Part shown: piece by piece, positions 46,394-58,200 of the stretch
Numbering within the stretch: position 1 is the stretch's first letter
Layout of the letters: each line of letters begins with the position of its first letter
Assembly: GCA_037447655.1 (NCBI GenBank)
Contig: JBBHKE010003410.1
Span: 130,082 to 194,081 of the forward strand
DNA length: 64,000 bases
Origin: Zygnema cylindricum
Lineage: Eukaryota; Streptophyta; Zygnematophyceae; Zygnematales; Zygnemataceae
Direction: 5' to 3'
The notes under the pieces: generated by a model
The model's input: the letters and a program-made list of their open reading frames with translations, nothing else
Databases searched by the model: none
What the model was told of the DNA's origin: nothing
Translations under genes and position numbers: made by a program

Positions 46394-47525
46394 CTGAAAT
46401 GAACAGTCTGCAATTTTTTTTTTAATATCATAATTTGACTTTAATAGTGTGAACTTTTCGTATGTGAAGTTCTCTAAGGGTGAAGTTCCATCATACGTTT
46501 ATGTAATTGTACGGCAAACTCTACAGACCGGGTCGATTGTGTCAAAGTTCCATCACGTAGAGTTTGTAAGCCACGTGTTCTGAATTGACCGGCGCCACGC
46601 AAGCTACGATCAGATATTAAATATCTTTCATATTTTTAGCACCGCCAAACTTAACTTCAAATCTTGACTTGCTTACCATGTACCTGCGTACGAAGTAATC
46701 ACACAACAAAACTTTTATACATTTTGCAGACGCCAGTCTATACACCAGCTCATTTTTTAGGGTTTCAGTTTTCGAACATAACGAAAGTCCTTTGAGAGAA
46801 ATAGTGTGACAAACAAAAGTTACTGAAAATAGCGTGACAAGGGAATGTTACGAAATATCGTTTTTGTTTTCGGTTGTATTTTGGAACCGCGTGTCATGTG
46901 CAAATCTTAAGAATTTTCGTTGGTTTTCTATCATGACACGTAGCTTAATTGTCCAGCGTGTCACGTTTTATTTTTCCTGTATTTGCCAACCCACCTCCTC
47001 GAGGTGGGTTGACAGTTACAGAAAAAAATGAAGCGAACTCCTCGCAGATGAACATCCGACGGCCAGTATGACCTCCTAGACCTTCGGAGAGTATCGGCAA
47101 GATTATTTGTAATGTAGTTTTTCGTATAAAAACAAAATAAGCTGTACGATTTGGTACGGAGGGTCGCCGATTTGTGTAAACTACGCCACTTTTCACTTGA
47201 TGGAACTTCACCCTAAGTACTAAATAATTAATTATATGAACTACAAAATTAGTGCATAATTGTCGGTTACATTTTGCGGCGTCTACCTTTAAGTCAAGTA
47301 ACGAAAATCACGTCGTACATGGCGTATGAGACAATTTGTCCTTTTCGCTAAAATATCATATTATATAAAATATTAAATTTAAAAAATACTACACGTCGCG
47401 ATATACATCGCGATGTTATATGTTGGTCCCGGTACGATATATCGAGAATTTTTCTCGATCGATATTCAATATATCTAATATCGAAATTATCGCGATATGA
47501 ATATACTCGATACCCAACACTAATT
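46375..47525 (-). mobile_element. TIR element B, copy 2, inverted and carrying a nested MITE
   Basis: The minus strand from 47525 follows element B from its internal start (GTGTTGGGTATCGAG), through the CGATATATCG region and GCCGCAAAATGTAACCGACA, to GGTATTCCTGC at about 46375. It is split by the MITE at 46478-47213. The distal part seen in copy 1 is absent. Confidence 0.75.
46478..47213. mobile_element. Harbinger/Tourist-like MITE C, copy 1 (736 bp), TAA target duplication
   Basis: Inverted ends GGGTGAAGTTCCATCA and TGATGGAACTTCACCC, flanked by TAA (46475-46477 and 47214-47216). Element B copy 1 shows the corresponding unoccupied site near 45412-45424, so the insertion is directly demonstrated. 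No transposase. Confidence 0.88.
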
Positions 47526-47645
47526 TTTTGCATCTCGAAAATCCTTGTATCGGACCGATAGTTCATACGGAAAATTACGATACAATTTTCCATATCGTAC
47601 ATTAACAACATAAACGTACGTTTTGTACATTTCATACATTACGTA

Positions 47646-47869
47646 CACCTTTCCGTGTATCGCTATTAGAGTTAATGTTTTTTTCGTCTCTTAAAACATA
47701 TTTTATCCGTACACACAAGTCGGATTGTAGATCCGACGGTTGCGATTGAAAGGCAAAATTCTCAGCTTTCAATTGGCGGTCTCCATTTGAAGATCGGACA
47801 AGTGTGTACGGAAAAAAATATGTTTTGAAGTGGCGAAAAAGTGGTTAACACAAATAGCGATACACGGTG
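47646..47869. mobile_element. Stowaway-like MITE, full-length copy 2
   Basis: Left end CACCTTTCCGTGTATCGCTA, right end inverse TAGCGATACACGGTG, flanked by TA. It shares CGTACACACAAGTCGGATTG and its inverse with the copy at 4976-5192. The left tip has four extra bases. Confidence 0.75.
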
Positions 47870-48014
47870 TAATGTCCAAAACACCGCAGTTGACAAAATA
47901 ATCGGCGATTACCGCGATACTGAAGTTTATGGGCAAAGCCGACAAAGAACTATGTCGATATTAAGTTATTTCTAAATCGCGATCTATTATTTACGATTTC
48001 CATTGATGTAAAAT

Positions 48015-49360
48015 CACTAATTAACACTATTACCGCTTAAAAGCTGTTGTGACTTTGTTCACTCTTTCAATGGTTTTTTCTGTGATTAGTAAATCTTCCT
48101 TAAACGCAGCTATAAATAGAGTTCCATCTTCCCCTTCCATTACATAAACTGAATGATGTGAGTTGATCCTATTGAACCCTAGGTCGGTTAGGAATTCATC
48201 ACGTTTCATATTCGCTGCTTGGGAGCTTGCTTGAGTCCATACAGAGGTTTAAGCAGCTTACAGGCCAAATTTTATTTTCCAACTTCTACATAATATTCTG
48301 GTTATTTCATATAGATTACCTCTTCTGGTTCTTTAAGCCAGAATGCAGTTTTGACATCCATCAAATGTAACTCCATATCTTCTATGGCAGCCAGAGTTAG
48401 GGAAATTCTGACAATTGGTGAGAAAGTTTTCTCAAATTCAATGCCTTCTTTCTGATTAAATCAATGTGCGTGTTCGTCCGGCTGCGATTGATCTCTCTAC
48501 CTTTTTTCCAAGACTGATAGCTGCTTTTCACCGGTTCTGGATTGTTGTTGAGCCCATATAGGCTTCCGGATTTGTTTGCAAAAAAGAAACTTCGAGGCTA
48601 GAATCGATGGGCGTATTCATTCGGCTGCGACTGGTCTCTGCCTTTCCTCCAAGACTGGTTGCTGCTAATTAATGTCGAGCTTGAACAGTTAGTGGTGTTT
48701 CAGCTGCTTCCATAAAAAGTTGCTGATTAAGTATTGCAAATTCCTGAAGTTTTCATGTTTTTTCCTCAGCTGTCGTATTAAATACATCAATTGATTCACC
48801 TTCATCTTTTATTTCTGGCTATTACAAATCTGTTCTTTTGACAGGTCATTATATCCTAAGTTATGCTTGGCCTTTTGGTTCCATTTTTTATTTTTCAGCA
48901 TTATCTAGATAACGACCTTACTGCCAAAAAATATATAATGACTTTCTGGCCCATATTTCAGAAGGAGTTTTACCCTTGACAGCTTTAGGCTCTATTCTGT
49001 TTTTAATATAAGCTGCACAAATTTTAAAACTATTCCTTATGAATGCTACCATAGATCTGGTACTTTATGTCAAGGTTGTATTCAATCTTTCAACCACAAC
49101 ATTTTGTTCTAAATAATATGGGACTGAACCTTGGCGCGCGATACCGGCATTTTTTAGATAGTTGATGAAGTCGTTAGATAAGTGCCCCCCTCTTTTATCT
49201 GACCTGAGAGTCAAAATGGGAACTACATGGATCTTTTCACCCAAAGTTCTGATATCTCTGAAGTGTGAAAATACCTCAGCCAATAACCTTATGGTTTTCA
49301 GCAAGTTCAAACACAGTCTGCGAGTCAACAATGTTCACAAACCGCCATATAGTAACAGGT
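48015..49360 (-). pseudogene. Copia relic (integrase and RT), minus strand
   Basis: Minus-strand pieces: integrase LTLRSDKRGGHLSNDFINYL and PYYLEQNVVVERLNTTLT (49065-49331), RT EFEKTFSPIVRISLTLAAIE and LHLMDVKTAFWLKEP (48330-48460), and near 48030-48160 MEGEDGTLFIAAFKEDLL, where FKED occupies the YVDD position. Many frameshifts and lost catalytic residues show an old insertion. Confidence 0.85.
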
Positions 49361-50200
49361 GCTGATGCTTAGAAAGAGAATTTGTCCCAAAAGCTGTATT
49401 CATGGTCATCGAAACCCTAAACTCTTGTCATCATCATCACAAGGTACTTTTGTTCACAGGAAGCAAATTTGACTTGTAAAACAAGGAGAAAGTCCGGAGG
49501 CAAGCTTATCAACAAAACTCCTAAAACAAAGTATCAACTGTAAAGCAACAACTCCCAAAACGACCAACAATTTTGTGTTAAAGATTATCTACAAAGCTCA
49601 GTCATACAAATACTACGGCTGTTCGGTAAACCATCGGACAAAGTTTGATGTTTGATTATCACAAAGGACACCATGATATACCATTATTTCACGCCATAGC
49701 AATAATAATAATAGTAATAATAATAATTTATTCACTCCTGACAAACCTGACAGCAAAAATCCAAAGCGAAAAGGAATGAAGTTGAAAAAAAAACCATTTT
49801 TTCTGCAGCAATATCTGATATTAAATGTAAAAAAAGGAACAAAGATATGCACATAAAAATGGACATAAAACAAAGATAAATGGTTAATAATTCCAAACCT
49901 GCATGTAAATAAGAAACTGCAAAATACAAAAACGATACATCATGTACCAATTTATCGTACAAGGTTAGGAGAAAACTACAAAATTGAGAGGGCTTATTCA
50001 CAAAAGTCTATAGCCTAATCACTATAAAAAAACCTAAACTCTCACAAAACCACAGCTTAATTTTCTACCCTGTCCCTTCAAATTATAAACAACATCCAAA
50101 TTGAAAAACAAAAACAACAGCTGTATCTATTTCCTCGATTCAATTCATTGTCTAATTTCTCGATTCCCATCTATTTCCGGTAAACCATAATACAAAGTTA
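49361..50200. other. No recognised gene; 3' flank of the EGY2-like gene
   Basis: AT-rich, with an AATAATAAT microsatellite at 49690-49725. The polyadenylation region of the minus-strand EGY2-like gene probably lies in 49900-50200. Confidence 0.45.
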
Positions 50201-53200
50201 TCAACTGAACGGAAACGGTTGTGGACAACAGACAAGCACCCCTAATAGAAGAGTGCCCACCCCGAGTAACACCTGATTCTGGGAGGGCGGCGTGAGCTCA
50301 TCGGCCTGCGGGAGCACAGGGCCTCTCTGAAGCAGAACGACGAGAATGACCCAATAAAACGCCACGTCGTCAAAGAAGGCACTGCCGGCCAATAGAAAGA
50401 GAGAGACGCCAGTCCACCGTGAAGCTGCCTGGAAATTTAAAAAGAGAAAGATAGAGAGAGAGAGGAGTGAGAGTGAGAGTGAGAGAGAGAGGGGAGAGAG
50501 AGAGGGAGAGAAGAGAGAGAGAGAGAGTGAGAGGTGTTGAAAATACTCTCTAATACTACAATGTAGTATACTACCATGTGAAAATACGACTATCCCTTAG
50601 AATGTTCCTTTGGTGAAAGCTTTAGGAAGTGCTGCAACATCCTCCCACTCCCCCTCGACCTCACACTTCCCCTTTCCCTTTCCCTCTCCCTCACCTTCCT
50701 TCCCCAAATGCTTGAGCATTCTCTCTTTTGCCTCTCTCTTCCCCTCTCTCCCACTAACCTTCCTCTCCCAAAAAGCGTGTACTATCCTGCCTCCACTTCC
50801 CTCTCTCCCTCTGTCCATCAATCTCCCTCCATCTTCCTCTGTTCCTCTCTATCTCCTTCTCTCCCCCTCTCCCTCGTTCCCTCTCTCCCTTTTCCCCACT
50901 CCCCCTGTCCTTTCTCCCTTCTCTCTTTCCCCCTCTGTCTCTCCGCATCTCTCCTGCCCTCCGTCTCTCTCTCCCTCTCTCCTTGTCTCCAGCTCTCTCT
51001 CTCCCCCTCTCCCCCTATCCCTTTTCCCCTCTCCCTTTCCCCCTCTGTCTCTCTCCCTCCCTCCTGCTCTCCCTCTCTCCCTCTCCCACTTTCCCCTCTC
51101 ACAACTTCTCTCTCTCCTGTTCTCCCCCTTTCTCTTTTTCCATCTCTTTTCCCTCTGTTTTCTCCCTTTCTCCGACTCTGTCCCTTCATCTCTCCCTCCC
51201 TCCCTCCCTCCTTCCCTCCCACCCACCCTCCCACCCTCCCTCCCTCCCTTCAATCCCTCCCTCCCTCCCTCCCTCCCTCCCTCCCTCCCTCACCTTCCTC
51301 CCCCACAGTGCATGCGCTATCCTCCCTCCGTCCAGCTGCCCCAGCGGCACCGCACTCAGCGCGTTGGCCAGCAGCGCCAGCCAGGCCGGCACCACCAGGG
51401 GGGAGATGGAGAGAGACCCGCCCTCCACCAGACGCTCGCCCAGGATCGCTTTGCCTGACAACGAGTAGCAGAACACGAGAGGACGCAAAACAAAGGAAGG
51501 AACAAAGAATAAGGATGAAAAACAGGAAAACTTGAAATTGAAAGGAAAGAGAGGAAGGTGAGAGAGGACGAGGAAGGTCTGAGAGGTGATGTGGAGAGAG
51601 AGAGGGGAACAGGACCGGTCCGTCGTCGAGGATCACTTTGGATAGAAAAAAATAACGAAACAAGAGAGACGAAAGAAAAAAGAAAAAATGAAGATCAAAA
51701 ACAGAAAACATCAAACGATTACGATAAAAAGAAAGGTCTGAGAGGGTGATATGGAAAGAGAGGCGCCCTCCAGTGGTCGGTCGCCCAGGATAGCATTCTC
51801 TCAAAACAAAGAACAAAGAAAGAAAAAACAAACAAGAAAAAATAAAGTCTAAAAGCGAAAAAACCTCAAATTACTACAACATAAAGAAAGGTCTGAGAGG
51901 CTAATATGGAGAAAGAGGCATGTCCTCCATCCGTGCCAAGATAGCTTTCTCTAAAAAGAAATAACAAAAAGCAAAAGGAAGGAATAAAGAAAAGGAAAGG
52001 GTCAAGAAAGTTTCCCAAAAAACAAAACCCTAAAAACAAGGGATACATTACTCGCAAAACAAAAACGAAAACAAAAAGAAAAGGGATAGGTTCCATAAAA
52101 ACAAAAACAAATGAGATAACTTTCCCTAAAACCAAAAATAGAAACAAAAGGGATAAGTTTCTCAACAAAAAAAAATAAAGAAACAAGAAAAAAGAAACGG
52201 ACAGATTTACGTCAGATTATTACTACCCTCAGAGAGGTCTGAGAGGGTATATGGAAAGTGGGAAAAACGGAAATAAGACCATTTACCATAAATATTGTGG
52301 ACTTTTTCTTCGGCAAATGTTTGGCCATGAGTCCAACATCATCAGCAATCCTCACTAATTGTTGTGCGAAATTTTCGGACGAGGTTATTTGATTTTTATT
52401 TTATTTTTTGCACATTTGCATGTTAACAAGATTCAACGTCTATTAGTTTCCACTAATGTTTTTGGACGAGAACAAGTACACGGGAAAGGAAAAAAACGGA
52501 AAAAAAGAAGAAAAAAAAGAGTTTTCCGAAGCAAAATAACCCATGGAAACAACCCTGTCACTTATATATCTGTTTGCCGGAGATGGAAAGAAGACGGAAA
52601 GTTTCAAAAACCCTTCCACCTTGAAAAAGAAGCACAAAACAAAGGCACAAAAAACATAAAAGCGTAAAACAAACGCGCGAAAAAAAACACAAAACACACA
52701 CATAGAAAGGAAGCAAAAAAATATTACCGAGTCCTCCGACGATTAGAGAGTCGTGAAAGAGGGAGCTTTCCACAGCCATTCCCTCTCCCCCTGATGACAT
52801 CAGCAAACTGCCCAGAAGAATGACGAGCGCCACACCGGATCCGGCGAGTGGTCCAGCTGCTGCCACGTCAGCAAGCACTCCCCTGGTGGGGACCACACCG
52901 TTGATTCGAGTGATGGCGCCAAATGTGCCCAACTGGTCGACATTTTGTCAAAAAAGAAATGGCGGTTTAGAAATAGGTTTTCTATGGTTTTCTTGAACAG
53001 TCTCTTTCGAGCACTTTTCAGGTAAAAATTTAGCAATGAAGCCGTTGATGAACAGTTTCTATTTTACATAGAAATGGCAGTTTAGTGATGAGGCTGTTGT
53101 AAAATATTCTTTGATTTTAACCATAGAAAAGCAGTTGTATAAATGTGGCAATTGTTGCAGGTTAATGTTTCTTAATTTTGGAAAGCAGTCAGTTGAAACA

Positions 53201-55173
53201 ACCTACATAGCCGCGAATTCATAGACGAAAATACGAGATATGAAGCTAACCCATCATGAAAATATCGTGCCCTCTACCCTAAAGGCGACCAAAAAGTGTC
53301 TTACTGTTGATAATAAGACAAAAATGGCGTACAGGAAAGACAAACATGTTGTACAAATAAGACAAAATTAGCATAACAATCAAGACAAAAATGTCTAACA
53401 AACAAGACAATAATGCTGTACAAATAAAACAAAAATGCCATAACAAATAAAACAAAAATGGCAGTACAAATACGGCAAAATTATGACATTAGACTAACAC
53501 AAAAATGAAGTACAAATAAGATAAAAACTTCACACATAAAAGACCAAATTGCTGTACAACAAGACCCAAAAAAAAAAAAAAACGCCCTACGAATAAGACA
53601 AAAAATAGGCCATATCGACGAAGGAAAAAAAGGCGTACGCATAAAGACAGAAACGTTATACGAATAAAGACAAAAATTATGTACGAAGAAAGACAACAAA
53701 TCCGTAGGAATAAAGACAAAAAATGGCATACAAGCAAAGACGAAACACACTCTACGAATACAGACAAAGACGTGTCGTACGGACCTGCCAGCTGGGAATG
53801 AAGTACGGCAGACTGAGGCGGATCCCTGCCCTCTTGGCTGCCGCCACGTGGCCGAGCTCGTGGGCCGCCAGCACCGCCGCCATCACCAGGGCGCCGGGCC
53901 ACGCGTCAGAGAATATCTTCGCAAGGTATTCCGGGGAAGGCCTGCGGAAGAAAGAAGGGAGAGAGAGACTCAGAATGTCTTCGGAAGGTATTCCAGGGAA
54001 GGCCTGGAGAAAAGGGGAGGAGAAGGGTGGGAAAGGAGGGAGGAGGGAGGAGGGAGGAGAGGGGGAGTATGAAAAGAAAAGAAAAAGGAAAGAACGGAGG
54101 ATAAAGTTGGCATGTCCGTAAGTTTTGCGAAATGTCTAACCTTGAGAAACAGTTTTCAGATGGCTGAAAGAAAGAAGAAGACAAAAGAAGGGAAGAAAGA
54201 AGGAAAGAAAGGGAGGAAAAAAGAAAAAAGAAAAGAAAGAAAAAAAGAAAGAGAGGAAGAAGGGAAGGACAGATGAAAGAAAGAAAAGAGACAAAGAGGG
54301 AAGAAAGAAAGAAGAACAGAAAGAAGGAAGGACAAAAAGAAGGAAAAAAGGAAATAAATAAAAGAAAAGAGGGAAAGAAAGAAAAAAGAGAGGGATAGGG
54401 AGGGGGCGGAGGAGGGGTAGGGGGAGAGGGAGGGACAAGGAAGGGAGAGGGAGGGAGGGAAGGAGGGAGGGAGGGAGGGGGGGGCTGCTGAATTTTCGAA
54501 TACATGGCAATCCTATTATAAAAATCTTAATGATGTTCTAAAACGAAAGATAGACATAAGGAAAAACAAAAAAAGCCTTCCAGGTATGAAAAGAAGGCCG
54601 CTATACAAGTATTTCCCAAACTGGCAGCAACGTAGTTTTTTCTTTTACTGTATGATTTCATTCTTTTTTGACAAGAAAAATCTCGTCATACCGAGCAAAA
54701 TAATATAAATACAAAAAAATGCTTACAGGGCTTCTAATTCGATTTCCGCATTGACCTGCAAAATAGTGAAGAGAGTGGTCAATCCAAAGGCTCCCCCGGC
54801 CACCCACTCCGGTACAGCTGCCCTCCACAGAAACAGCCCACTCGGAGTCTTTGTCAGTTTCTTCAATTCTTCAGTTTCTGTTTAGTGGTTGACGTGGTTA
54901 TTCAGTTTTTGTCTCTCAGTTTGTTCCGTTCTTATCTCAACCTGTGCAGTAGTTGACTCAGTTAGGTTAGTCTTTGACTCAGTTTGTTCCGTTTTTCTGT
55001 GTTCCGTTCTTCGCTTCTTTTGCCAGTTTTTTTTTGTCAGTTTTTGTATGAGGGAGGAGGGGAGGAGGGAGGGAGGGAGGGAGGAGAGAGGAGGGAGGGA
55101 GGAGGGAGGAGGGAGGGAGGGAGGAGGGAGCAGGGAGGAGGGAGGAGGGGGGAGGGGGGAGGGAGGGAGGGAG

Positions 55174-55235
<62 letters not shown>

Positions 55236-58200
55236 CAAAAAGAAAAGGGAAAACAAAATTTGTCGTTCAGTTTTAATTTCACTTTCTTGGGTTTTTGTCT
55301 CAATCTGTTGAGTTTTCATTTCAAATTATTCAGTTCTAGACTCATTTGTTCGGTTATTTTCAGTTTCTTCGGGTTTTTCCTGGCTTATTAAGGTTTTTGC
55401 CTCAGTTTATTCAGTTTTTGTGCAGCTAATTCAGTTTGTGACTCATATTGTTCAGTTTTTGTCTCGGTTTTGTTCAAGTTCTTCCCAGATTGTGGAGTAT
55501 TTACCTCAATTTGTTCAATTTGCTCAATTTATTCAGTTTCTGTCTCAGTTTCTTCAATTTTGTCTCAATTTCAGTTTCTATGTCCAGTTTTTGTCTCAGG
55601 TTGTTCAAATTTTCTCTACATTAATACAAGTTCAATTTTTGAATATTAGTTTCACTTAGTCAGTTCTTTGTCAGTTTCAGTTCCAGTCTTACTTGTCAGC
55701 CAAATCCGATCATCTCAATGTGTCCACAGGATTTCGGAACCTCCCTCCCCCCCCCCCTCCCTTTCCTATCATTTTGTGCATCACTGTGTAATGCCTTTTT
55801 TAGGGTTTTCTCAAAAAAAAAAAAAAAAAAACAAAGTGATTGAAGTCACCTCCAGAAGCGGGAATCACATCAGCCGTCGGAATTATGACTGCCACAGGAC
55901 GATCGTCATCCGATTCTCTCAAAAGGAAAAGGGAAAATTGATCGCCAAATTTATCCTGCGAAAGTTTTTTTCCGAACATGGGGGATGTACAATAAACGCA
56001 ATTTTAGAAAAAACCCTCTCAAATAAACAACGATCTCTTCCGGATGAATTCCATGTAAAACTCAAAAGGTTATTACTTGTCCTTTTTCGTAAACTCTCTT
56101 AGGTAAAAAAAAGTGTTCAGTAAATCTTCTTACTTTCCCTCTCTCTCTCCCTCTCCCTCTCCCTTCCCTCTCTCACCTTCAATCTTTGTGTCAATTTTGC
56201 GTGTGTCTTCGCCGAGTCTCCTCTTAAATTTCCTCTAAACAAAACCCCACCCTGAAAATGGGTATATTTTCAAATTAGTGAAAAATAAATCATAGCTTTT
56301 TACAGGTGGAATTACTCAAACAGTCACATTTTTCCAATAAGAAAAAAGTCAATAAAATCTGATAAAACCTTGATCACGCGATCGCGTTCTTCATTTTGCA
56401 TTACATTTTTTTATGTCAAGTACTGAAATATTCTTAATAATGACTGTAAATTGACTGATGAAAGTTCTTCAAATTGGTTCTGGGAACACTAAAAAAACAA
56501 TCCTTAATAAACCAAGAAAAATCTTAACGGTTTTTTTTTTTTCAAGTGATGTATTCCGGCCAGCATGGGCCAAAACCAAGGAAAAAATAACAAATAAAAA
56601 AAACAAAGAAAAAAAAACAACAGACAACAAACAAATAACAAACGACAAATATTCACAGCTATGGAGGCTTGGGCATAATAAACTCTTGTGTTTCGGGGAA
56701 TTCTCGAGTTTTTTGGAGGACTTTTAGAGTGTGAACGGCTTTTGTTTCAAGTTTTTCTTTCTCTCCAGAATACCTCGTTCGATAAAACCACCAATATCCC
56801 AAACAGTATTCAATGAAGGGATGTACTCTGGTCATCGTGTTTTCATCAAATTCTAATTATAAAGAGGATGAATTGAAAAAGGACAAGCGTCCTCCACCAA
56901 ATGCTTGTGCACTTCTCACCATAATTAGTGTGGATGCTTTTTAAAAGTGCCAGATTATGGAGGTTACTGGTAAATCTTTCAAAGTAACCTGACCATGTTA
57001 TTTAGACCATCCACACTAACTATTGTGGACAGTGTCTTCTCAAATAAAATGCAAAAGACAACTTTTTTACACTAACAAAAGCATCAGCCTCAAAAACTTC
57101 CCTTCAATTGTGATCATCAATGGTATCGATCAATTCGAAACCAATATAGAAACAAACCGAACTTGTATTTCCTTTGCTATGACCACCTTGTCTAGAGGAA
57201 GGAGGGAGGCTGAGGGGGAGGGGGAGGAGGAGGGGAAGAGGAAGTGGAAGAGGAACGGAGATGGAACAGGGAAGGGAGAGGGGGAGAAAGAGGGAGGGAG
57301 AGGGAGAGGGAGAGGGGGAGGGAGAGGGAGCACCGTACCCCATAAGGTTCTTGGCCTGTTACAAAAAATGTGTCAAAACCAAAAACTTGGTTTCTCATTA
57401 TATCCACAGATTCCTTTGAAAGCACTCCTAAGCTCTGCATGGAAGTAAGTTCAAAGGCGACAAAAAATTGTGAAAATTGAAATTATATTCATTCAAATTG
57501 TCCTTCTTTCACTCAAATTAATACGACTCCACCCAAATAATAATTTCCACTCCAATTAAAAAAACTTCCCACTGACGTCAACTTAGACTTCCCACACATT
57601 AACATAAATAACACTTAAAACTGTGTATAATTTTCCACTCAGAAATGTAACGAGCCCTCATATCCTATCGAGAAATTTACAACTACGTATTTTGATTCCA
57701 CTGCATGATAAAAAAAATGATGATTTGTGGTATTGTTTTCACATGATTCCAAAACAAGCAGTAAAAAAAAATAAAAAAAAATCAAGTCTATAAACTCACA
57801 TAAACTGCCCCATTCACAGCTTCAGATTTTGGCTACCTGAACTTTTTTGTTGGAGCATTCAAAAAAACATTATCATTTTTTTAGTTCATGTATTCATGCT
57901 TATGTGAACATTTATTTCCATTCGGAGAATCGTACTTGTTCAAATAACTATCGTGATTAGATTTATAATTGATAATCAAATAAACTTTCTCAATTGAATG
58001 CCGTTATTTTTTCGAATATTCTTCGCGACTAGCAAATATGTAGTAGGCTGTTTAGGAAGTTAAGATGTCTCCTCACGGCAAAAATATATAAAATTCGTTT
58101 TTTTCCCAAGTATCCGCCACAAGTTTCTTGATCGATAACATTTTTTAACAAATGCAGAGACCATCAACTTTAAATCCTTTCGACTGCTTCAAAGATAGAA

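Noticed and set aside
50610-51535. Overlapping 275-282-codon Ser/Pro frames (+) and Arg/Glu/Gly frames (-)
   Set aside because: They lie in the pyrimidine-rich last intron of the EGY2-like gene on the opposite strand; only exon-edge copies there have protein similarity.
51250-51831. A single 193-codon minus-strand ORF as an EGY2 exon
   Set aside because: It is out of frame with the conserved SISPLVVPAW...LDGGR sequence; the correct exon is 51294-51454, fixed by splice sites and phase.
53489-53902. A 137-codon minus-strand frame overlapping the HELGH exon
   Set aside because: A frame-shifted shadow of exon 7; the true frame carries HELGH and continues from both neighbouring exons.
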